Positions 57,766 through 64,000 of a stretch of DNA of 64,000 nucleotides are shown here, one piece after another. The DNA lies in the NCBI GenBank assembly GCA_028280415.1, contig JANQLV010000047.1, forward strand, positions 62,001 through 126,000. The letters run 5' to 3'. Source of the stretch: Saprospiraceae bacterium (lineage in GTDB: Bacteria; Bacteroidota; Bacteroidia; Chitinophagales; Saprospiraceae). The notes beneath the pieces were generated by a model. It had not been told where the DNA came from, did no database searches, and was given only the letters and a program-made list of their open reading frames with translations. Positions within the stretch are counted from its first letter, which is position 1. The number at the start of each line of letters is the position of its first letter. The position numbers and the translations under genes are program-made.

Positions 57766-59004
57766 ATGGAAAAAATAAACAGAAGACAATTTCTCTTACA
57801 GGGAGGGATTTCAGCTATGAGCCTTGCACTCGGTAGCAATATCGTTTTTGGAAAGCATTTACCCGCAGGATGGCTCCCGGTTGCACTGGAAGAAAATACA
57901 GTATTTGAACCACTTCCTGGTAAACATCCAGAACTAGTGATTCTCAATGATCGCCCGATAAATGCAGAAACTCCTGCGCACTTACTGGATGATTTAATTA
58001 CGCCGAATGATTTGTTTTTTGTTAGAAATAATGGCTTAGCTCCGAATAAAACGAGTATTGATCCAGATAAATGGACTTTGCAAATTGATGGTGAAGCCGC
58101 CGCTAAGAAACAAGCATATAGCCTTCCAGAGTTAAAAAAACGCTTCAAACATTATACTTACCAACTGACCCTTGAATGTGGTGGAAACGGAAGAAAAGAA
58201 TTTAATCCTCCCGCCAAAGGAAATCAATGGTCGACGGGAGCGGTGGGCTGTGCCGAATGGACCGGAGTTCGCTTAAAAGATGTACTGGAAGATACAGGTA
58301 TAAAATCCAATGCCGTTTATATCGGATACTATGGCAAAGACCAGCATATCAGTGGAGACCCAAAGAAAGAGCCCATTTCAAGAGGTGTGCCCATTCATAA
58401 AGCACTGGAAGAAGAAAGCCTGATCGCCTGGTCAATGAATGGAAAAGATATACCCTTACTCAATGGTTATCCGCTCAGGTTGGTATTTGGCGGCTGGCCT
58501 GCTTCCTGTTCCGGGAAATGGCTCGAGCGAATCAGCATCCGGGATCGTATACATGATGGTGCTAAAATGAAAGGACAGGCATATCGAATCCCCTGTAAGC
58601 CTGTAGCTCCGGGGAGTAAGGTAGAAGACAAAGACATGTGTATCATTGAAAGTATGCCGGTTAAATCCTTGATTACTTTTCCCAAAACGGGGGCAATGAT
58701 CAAAAAAGGTCAAAGCCTTCCGCTTAGAGGGCATGCCTGGGCAGGTGACTTGCGGGTAAAGTCCGTTTCCTATTCTATAGATTTTGGCAGTACCTGGAAA
58801 AAATGTGATTTAAGAGCTCCTGCCAATCGTTTAGCCTGGCAACATTTCTCAGCTGAAATCGCTTTTCCCGAATCGGGCTATTACGAAGTCTGGGCAAAGG
58901 CAGAAGATGAAAATGGCATATCACAACCGATGCTTTTACCCGGCTGGAACCCCAAAGGTTATCTAAACAATGCCTGCCATCGAATTGCTGTAAAAGTTTC
59001 CTGA
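57766..59004 (+). CDS. Sulfite oxidase family molybdenum enzyme (SorA-like)
   Basis: The ATG at 57766 gives 412 residues. The N terminus has a twin-arginine motif RRQFLLQGG (about 6-14), so the folded enzyme is probably sent by Tat to the periplasm. The oxidoreductase molybdopterin domain has its molybdenum-binding cysteine in LECGGNGR (Cys138), with VGCAEWTGV and LNGYPLRLVFGGWPASCSGKW. A C-terminal dimerisation domain (about 300-412, with SYSIDFGSTWKKCDL) completes the sulfite oxidase fold. It would oxidise sulfite to sulfate. A membrane-anchored cytochrome c is encoded 465 bases downstream, matching a SorAB-like electron path. Substrate is inferred from context. Confidence 0.88.
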   Translation: MEKINRRQFLLQGGISAMSLALGSNIVFGKHLPAGWLPVALEENTVFEPLPGKHPELVILNDRPINAETPAHLLDDLITPNDLFFVRNNGLAPNKTSIDPDKWTLQIDGEAAAKKQAYSLPELKKRFKHYTYQLTLECGGNGRKEFNPPAKGNQWSTGAVGCAEWTGVRLKDVLEDTGIKSNAVYIGYYGKDQHISGDPKKEPISRGVPIHKALEEESLIAWSMNGKDIPLLNGYPLRLVFGGWPASCSGKWLERISIRDRIHDGAKMKGQAYRIPCKPVAPGSKVEDKDMCIIESMPVKSLITFPKTGAMIKKGQSLPLRGHAWAGDLRVKSVSYSIDFGSTWKKCDLRAPANRLAWQHFSAEIAFPESGYYEVWAKAEDENGISQPMLLPGWNPKGYLNNACHRIAVKVS

Positions 59005-59204
59005 TTATAAATCAAGCGACTAAGAAAAATAGTTGGAATTTCATCCTACTTCCAAACAGCATTACACCTGCTTTAAACGTTAATAATTTTAAAATAACAT
59101 TGCTATCAGCTAATAAAATGAACCATCCTTTCGTTTGTTTTTTCAAATACTAGAAAATACCAATATGTAGGTATCAAAAACACTAAGCAAAATCTACTAT
59201 CAAA

Positions 59205-59336
59205 ATGACAACAAATTCTAAAATCAAGACGTATCGATCTTACGATGAAATCCCCAAAGCGGACAAAAGCATTTCCGACAAATCAACAAATGCACCTTAC
59301 GAATTTCTCAAACAGTTTTACGATCTGGTAGCCTGA
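59205..59336 (+). CDS. Small hypothetical protein, 43 residues
   Basis: An ATG at 59205 opens a 43-codon frame ending TGA at 59336, with sequence features typical of a real peptide: YRSYDEIPKADKSIS, then APYEFLKQFYDLVA. It has no signal peptide or transmembrane segment. It lies in the 465-base gap between the sulfite oxidase and cytochrome genes on the same strand. Its length and acidic, lysine-rich composition allow a small partner protein, but it could be chance. No homologue is recognised. Confidence 0.4.
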   Translation: MTTNSKIKTYRSYDEIPKADKSISDKSTNAPYEFLKQFYDLVA

Positions 59337-59407
59337 CTCTTGCAGATTGATCATATTTTGCCTCGTTTTAAATTCTGGTTTTTCAATAAAAAAATTCTGG
59401 AATTTAC

Positions 59408-59440
59408 TTTTGCGAAATAGAATACGAAAAGTTAGTTTTG
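59408..59440 (+). promoter_or_regulatory. Promoter of the cytochrome gene
   Basis: TTTTG (59408-59412) and TAGTTTTG (59433-59440) are separated by 20 bases, a full match in sequence and spacing to the Bacteroidota promoter. It lies 30 bases upstream of the cytochrome ATG, so the cytochrome has its own promoter and is not only read from the sulfite oxidase gene. Confidence 0.7.
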
Positions 59441-59469
59441 CTCAGCTTACCAATTGAGCATTTACAAAC

Positions 59470-59961
59470 ATGAGCGAGCAGCAACAAGGAAAGCCTAAAC
59501 CGGAATGGTGGAACAGCTTTAAAATTTTAATGAGCATTTCTAAAATGATCGTCCTTGTAAGCGCGGGCTCAATCTTATACGCTGCTTTTAGCGATTATTT
59601 CAACACCTCTTCTACTCCACCCTACCCAACTACCAATTTATCAACTGAAGACGACTGGGATAAAATCGAAAACGGTATTCATCTCAAAACCGGATTAATT
59701 TATGATCGGGGCTTTGATCAAGTCAGGGCAAACTGTACCGTCTGTCATTCCGCTAAGCTGATAATTCAAAACCGGGCAGACCGGGATGGATGGGCGCAAA
59801 TGATCAGTTGGATGCAGCAAGAACAAGGTTTGTGGGATCTTGGAAAGAATGAATCTGTCATATTAGATTATCTATCCACTCATTATGCTCCGCTAGAGAA
59901 AGGAAGGCGCGATAATTTGAATATCGCGGAGATCGAATGGTATATTTTAGATTTAGAATAA
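59470..59961 (+). CDS. Membrane-anchored monoheme cytochrome c (SorB-like)
   Basis: A 163-residue protein with one N-terminal hydrophobic helix (about 20-40) and a haem c motif CTVCH (Cys89, Cys92, His93) in a short domain. The haem distal ligand is probably Met111 or Met115 in WAQMISWMQQ. Position after a sulfite oxidase gene, size and single haem fit the small electron-accepting subunit of SorAB-type sulfite dehydrogenases, but here the subunit is membrane-anchored. It would pass electrons from the molybdenum enzyme to the respiratory chain. It has its own promoter. A different electron donor cannot be ruled out. Confidence 0.82.
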   Translation: MSEQQQGKPKPEWWNSFKILMSISKMIVLVSAGSILYAAFSDYFNTSSTPPYPTTNLSTEDDWDKIENGIHLKTGLIYDRGFDQVRANCTVCHSAKLIIQNRADRDGWAQMISWMQQEQGLWDLGKNESVILDYLSTHYAPLEKGRRDNLNIAEIEWYILDLE

Positions 59962-60260
59962 GGCCAAAATCAGGTCCTAATGTTAAATTATGGTGTTAAT
60001 TCTCTAAAAAACACAGAGTTTAATTGAAATTTAGCCCTACTCTTCTATCATTTTAGTATATTTATATACCTCATTCAATGTGCGCGAAATGTTAAGTGGA
60101 TCTTAGAATTTCGGAACATACTAGATCGATCCAATTATTTGAGTGGATTCTAAAAGTTGTTCTCAATGCTAGGCCATTTTTACAGTAAATAACTTAAAAA
60201 TGCTTCCCTCGGCTTCTTCTGAAGCCATAGATTTTTATTGCTCTTAAAACAATACTACTA
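59962..60260. other. Intergenic region upstream of the giant adhesin gene
   Basis: No gene or RNA is supported in these 299 bases, and no full promoter consensus was found. An in-frame stop lies about ten codons before the ATG at 60261, which fixes the start of the next gene. Confidence 0.4.
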
Positions 60261-63200
60261 ATGCACTATCGAAGCTTTGAACCAACGAACGCTATTACTA
60301 TTATTGCTCCTGTTTTCGCAAGGGGTTTTCTTACACTCATTTTTCTACTATCATCATTTTACCTCTTAGCACAGCCACCAAATGACAGTCCCTGTGCACC
60401 TGTGGTAGTCACTCCTGATGGTTCCTGTGCAATGGGTACTACTGTAGACGCTACATTTGACTTTAATGATCCAGGTTGTTTTGACAATAGTGGTTCATCA
60501 GTCTGGTATGAAGTAACCTTAGGAGCAGGTATGGATTTTCTGGAAATAAACCTTTCGAATACAAGTATCGCAACCGCAGGTCCTGTTTCAATGAACGTAT
60601 ATACTTTTGACGTAGATTGTAATGGTAACTTTACTCAAATTCCTGGTGGTGATTTTTGTGATCAAATAGGTGCTGGCTTTGACCTGATACTTACTGGCCT
60701 GACAGGAGGAACGACCTACTATGTTCAGTTTATTAGTACATCATTTGAGGCAGGAGAGTTTTTAATTTGTTTTACTGAAGATGGCCCCGCTCCTTGTCCT
60801 TCCCCCGATGAATGTAACGGGGCCACCGAAGTCACCTTTCCCGGCCCTACTTTCCTATCTTGTATTGATGGTTGTAATACGGGCGCTTCTCCCTCTCCTT
60901 TCAATCCTGGTGATGATTGTTTTGATTTTCAAAATGAAACGACTTGGTACTATTTTGTCCCAGTCCCTCCGGTCAATGGTGCACTTCCTTATTATTATGA
61001 TATTACGGTAACGAGTGATGATCTTAGTCAGCCTCAAATTGCAGTTTTTCAAAATTGTAATGCCCTAAATCAGTTAGTATGTTCAACCGGTACAAATGGA
61101 GAGGCACAGGTGATTTTTAATTCAGAGGATTACCCTATAGAGAACTATCTGATCGCAGTTTCAGACGCAGGTGGCAGTACCGGGCAATACGAACTTTGCG
61201 TAGAGCCTTTTCAATTTATTGAATGTAATACTGATAGCGACATTGAAGTAGTATCTACCTCTCTGGGTTCTCCTTTGACTGGTCCATTCCAGCCAGGAGA
61301 AGATGTTGAAATCTGTTTAAACGTAAATGTCTTTAATTCTGGCCCCGAAACAAATTGTAGTTTTTTACATGGTCTTATCCCACGTTTTGGGCAAGGCTGG
61401 GACCTTTCTTCTTTTAATTTCAATCAAGAACCAGCAAACATTTCAGTACCTATGACCAATAATACTGGTGCCGGAAGTTGGGATTGGGTTCCGCTTTTCA
61501 ATGTATTTTACAATAATATACCAGATGGTTTTCATGCGCCTGGTACGCCGATGGCCTCTGGCTGGTGGTATCGTGGACACGAAGGACTTAATCCCGGATG
61601 TCCAGACCCCACTGATCCAAATTGTACCCGAGGAGATGGTATTGATCCTGATTTATGTAGTAATGGAAATGACATGAGCTGGCAGGTTTGTTTTGTACTG
61701 ACCACTAATCCTTATCCTGATTGTAATATCGTCAATGAGGACGATTGTACCATATCATTTCGAACATACGGAGATGGAGAGACTGGTGGAAATACCGGAG
61801 CAGGATGTTATACCGATCAGGAATGGGTACTACCTTTGAGTTTAAATTGTTGCGCGACCCCTTTTGTCACGCCATTAACAAATCAAGAACTTTGTAATGG
61901 GGAATCCACCAACTTTCCAATCAGTAGTGACCTGGACCCCGATGTTAGTTATACCTGGACAGTATCTAATAATACGGTTGGTGCTACGCCTTGCCCTTCT
62001 AACTGTCCTACCAGCATTGAACAAACACTTACTAATAGTTCTTTAAGTCCCGTAACAGTTGTGTATACGGTTTTTCCAATTGATGAAGTCAATAATTGCC
62101 AGGGACCACCAGTAGAATTTCAAGCTACTGTCTTTCCGGAACTAGGGCTGGATATCGTTCCACCTTTTCCAGTATGCCCAGGTGGTTGTACTAATATCAA
62201 CACTGCCGTTACCGGAGGACAAGGACCTTATAATTATCAATGGATCGGGGGGCTTTTTGGAGCTAATCCCCAGGCATGTCCACCTGATACGACAACCTAT
62301 TATTTAACTGTAACAGATGCTAATTTTTGTACCATAAGTGATTCTACAACCGTGGTGGTCAACCCTCCTCCCGTTGTTGAAATTACTACGGATCCGGATA
62401 TTGTTGAAATTTGTGAAAATGATCCCGAATACCCAATTGAAATTACCGCTACTGTTACCAATGACAATGGTACTAGCTTCTATTTGTACAACTGGGGAAT
62501 TCATGGCTCAGGATTAGGCACCTTAGAGGCCGAAGTTTCTGATTTTTATATGGTAACCGTTACAGATGTTTTGACGCAATGTTCTGGGGAATCGTTTATT
62601 GGAATTACTGTACATCCTGTCCCGGAATCATCAATTGATGATCCAGGATTAATTTGCGGCGCCTTAGATAATTTTTGTTTGAATGGACTTCCGGCTGGAG
62701 GAGAATGGGAAAGTAGTGATATTACGCTTGATGGTTTTGGTTGTTTTAATCCATCAAACGAGACGGAGGGCATAAAGAACGTTTGTTATACTTTTACTGA
62801 TAATTTTACTCAATGCGATTCTACTTATTGCATAGATATTGAAATCTCTGCCTTTCCGGTTTTAACTACGCCTGATGATCTTGCAGTTTGTGACAGTTAT
62901 ACTTTGCCTGACATTCAAGGGCAAAATTTGCCTGGTTCGGAAGCTTACTATGATGCCCCCGATGGTGGAGGTACTCAGTATAATCCCGGAGATGTCATCA
63001 ACAGCTCTACCTTACTCTATATTTACGTAGATGATGGTTCGGGAATATGTGGAGATGAAGTTTCATTTAATATAAACATAGAAATAAGTCCAGTCTTAGA
63101 TGAACCATCTGATGTTGAATCCTGTGGCACCTATACTTTGCCAAATATAACGGGAGTTAACCTTACAGGTAATGAAGCTTTTTATACTTCGCCCAATGGT

Positions 63201-64000
63201 CTTGGAACGTCCTACAATCCAGGAGAAGAAATCACTACAGATCAAACCTTATATATCTATGATGAAACCAGTACAGGTAGCTGCTTAGATCAGGAAAGCT
63301 TTGACATTAATATATTCAGTCAGCCTGAATTAAGTATAATTGATAATGTCATTGCATGTGATGAGTATACCCTGGCTTCCATCGGCGGTAACAATCTTAG
63401 TGGTAATGAAGCCTATTTTGATCAAGCGGGTGGCAATGGTAATCAATATAATCCTGGTGACATTATTACTGCAGATATTACACTTTATGCCTATGATGAA
63501 GCGGGCATTGATAACTGTTTTGACGAGCAGCAATTTTCTATTACGATTAATCAAACACCCGAAAATACATTTACGGTAACTAGTCCTATTTGTGAAAATG
63601 GCTCCTCTACAATAACCTATACCGGTGATGCAGATGCTAGTGCTACTTATAATTGGAATTTTAATGGAGGGACCATTTTAAGTGGTAGTGGACAAGGACC
63701 ATACGAAATTGAATGGAGCACCGACGGCACTTATACCGTAAGTTTAAGCGTTGAACAAGGCTCTTGTCTTTCTGCAGTTTCAGATCAATCTGTGGTCGTT
63801 GATCCGAGTATAAACCCACCTGTGATAAATTGTAATCCAACGACTAATTCTATTGAATTTAGCTGGGACGATGTAAGTGGAGCAATCAGTTATGATGTAA
63901 CGGTTTTAAATGGTCCGGCAGGTACCATCAATGGAAATACGTTCAATGTAGATGGATTAATTCCAGGGCAAATTGTAGAAATTGAGGTAGAAGCAATAGG
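60261..64000 (+). CDS. Giant secreted adhesin-like protein, N-terminal part (open at the right edge)
   Basis: From ATG 60261 the frame stays open for 1246 codons to the window edge. The signal peptide has its hydrophobic core at about residues 23-38 and ends YLLAQ. Two cysteine-rich N-terminal domains (about 45-330, with SSVWYEVTLGAGMDFLEI and ETTWYYFVPVP) follow, then PKD/SprB-like segments (TAVTGGQGPYNYQW, about 645-660). Three tandem repeats of exactly 78 residues begin at Cys877 (CDSYTLPDIQGQNL). A PKD-like domain (about 1115-1175) and an FnIII-like domain at the edge complete the visible part. Such proteins in Bacteroidota carry a gliding-motility or T9SS C-terminal domain, which here would lie outside the window. 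Confidence 0.85.
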   Translation, partial: MHYRSFEPTNAITIIAPVFARGFLTLIFLLSSFYLLAQPPNDSPCAPVVVTPDGSCAMGTTVDATFDFNDPGCFDNSGSSVWYEVTLGAGMDFLEINLSNTSIATAGPVSMNVYTFDVDCNGNFTQIPGGDFCDQIGAGFDLILTGLTGGTTYYVQFISTSFEAGEFLICFTEDGPAPCPSPDECNGATEVTFPGPTFLSCIDGCNTGASPSPFNPGDDCFDFQNETTWYYFVPVPPVNGALPYYYDITVTSDDLSQPQIAVFQNCNALNQLVCSTGTNGEAQVIFNSEDYPIENYLIAVSDAGGSTGQYELCVEPFQFIECNTDSDIEVVSTSLGSPLTGPFQPGEDVEICLNVNVFNSGPETNCSFLHGLIPRFGQGWDLSSFNFNQEPANISVPMTNNTGAGSWDWVPLFNVFYNNIPDGFHAPGTPMASGWWYRGHEGLNPGCPDPTDPNCTRGDGIDPDLCSNGNDMSWQVCFVLTTNPYPDCNIVNEDDCTISFRTYGDGETGGNTGAGCYTDQEWVLPLSLNCCATPFVTPLTNQELCNGESTNFPISSDLDPDVSYTWTVSNNTVGATPCPSNCPTSIEQTLTNSSLSPVTVVYTVFPIDEVNNCQGPPVEFQATVFPELGLDIVPPFPVCPGGCTNINTAVTGGQGPYNYQWIGGLFGANPQACPPDTTTYYLTVTDANFCTISDSTTVVVNPPPVVEITTDPDIVEICENDPEYPIEITATVTNDNGTSFYLYNWGIHGSGLGTLEAEVSDFYMVTVTDVLTQCSGESFIGITVHPVPESSIDDPGLICGALDNFCLNGLPAGGEWESSDITLDGFGCFNPSNETEGIKNVCYTFTDNFTQCDSTYCIDIEISAFPVLTTPDDLAVCDSYTLPDIQGQNLPGSEAYYDAPDGGGTQYNPGDVINSSTLLYIYVDDGSGICGDEVSFNINIEISPVLDEPSDVESCGTYTLPNITGVNLTGNEAFYTSPNGLGTSYNPGEEITTDQTLYIYDETSTGSCLDQESFDINIFSQPELSIIDNVIACDEYTLASIGGNNLSGNEAYFDQAGGNGNQYNPGDIITADITLYAYDEAGIDNCFDEQQFSITINQTPENTFTVTSPICENGSSTITYTGDADASATYNWNFNGGTILSGSGQGPYEIEWSTDGTYTVSLSVEQGSCLSAVSDQSVVVDPSINPPVINCNPTTNSIEFSWDDVSGAISYDVTVLNGPAGTINGNTFNVDGLIPGQIVEIEVEAI
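62889..63590 (+). repeat. Three tandem 234-bp repeats in the right-edge adhesin
   Basis: The anchor cysteine codons are at 62889, 63123 and 63357, giving a period of exactly 234 bases twice. Each unit encodes CxxYTLPxIxGxNLxGxEA, then YNPGDxI and TLYIYxD. The nucleotide sequences have diverged, so length is conserved by selection rather than by recent copying. The pattern is known from Bacteroidota gliding-motility-associated surface proteins. Confidence 0.85.

Noticed and set aside
57645-58148. A 167-codon minus-strand open frame overlapping the sulfite oxidase start
   Set aside because: It opposes the twin-arginine signal and molybdenum domain of a clearly real gene.

Overview
The window looks like chromosomal DNA from a member of the Bacteroidota, most likely the Saprospirales/Saprospiria side of the phylum. 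The evidence is the gene content: type IX secretion (T9SS) C-terminal sorting domains on several large secreted proteins, TonB-dependent receptor plus DUF4249 lipoprotein, DUF5686, PorT-like barrels, LytTR regulator, MnmD, and bacillithiol genes (BshC, YtxJ). Other signs are moderate-to-low GC, the near absence of Shine-Dalgarno sequences, and several TTG / TAnnTTTG promoter matches. I see no rRNA, tRNA, CRISPR array, insertion sequence or prophage. Most of the window is ordinary housekeeping and envelope chromosome.

Layout. 1-2828: N-terminal fragment of a SixA-like histidine phosphatase (minus), then rlmH, rhomboid protease, YdcF/SanA-like protein and a Nudix hydrolase on plus. 2882-6167: DUF4249 lipoprotein and its TonB-dependent receptor. 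6523-9530: membrane LytTR regulator, a barrel protein and a small multi-pass membrane protein. 9629-14676: glycerolipid acyltransferase, EngB GTPase, secreted metallophosphoesterase. 14985-19191: two barrel proteins, an orphan OppB-type permease and glycerol kinase. 19440-26613: BshC, a WG-repeat protein, AccD, HemE and PdhB. 26783-29691: ECF sigma factor, a membrane protein that looks like an anti-sigma factor joined to a beta-barrel, and a lipoprotein made of seven cysteine-rich repeats. 29882-33447: thioredoxin-like lipoprotein, Mpl-type ligase, a micro-lipoprotein and YtxJ. 33489-41118: DUF5686 barrel protein, MnmD, a double-OmpA protein and a DAACS symporter. 41150-48555: T9SS beta-propeller protein, M23 peptidase, barrel protein, alpha/beta hydrolase lipoprotein, a conserved unknown and a second thioredoxin-like lipoprotein. 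48631-51555: a three-part fusion (TIR-like, TPR, short-chain dehydrogenase). 51597-57549: two large T9SS proteins. 57766-59961: sulfite oxidase, a 43-residue protein and a membrane-anchored monoheme cytochrome c. 60261 to the right edge: the first 1246 codons of a giant secreted adhesin-like protein that stays open past the window.

How they work together. Three linked themes stand out. Redox/thiol metabolism is represented by BshC, YtxJ, two TlpA-like lipoproteins and the sulfite oxidase/cytochrome pair. Envelope signalling is represented by the sigma/anti-sigma pair and the LytTR cluster. Surface display is represented by at least four T9SS cargo proteins plus the right-edge adhesin. The items most worth a second look are the TIR-like/TPR/SDR fusion, the anti-sigma-like protein with a C-terminal barrel next to the seven-repeat lipoprotein, the micro-lipoprotein coupled to YtxJ, and the right-edge protein with three repeats of exactly 234 bp.
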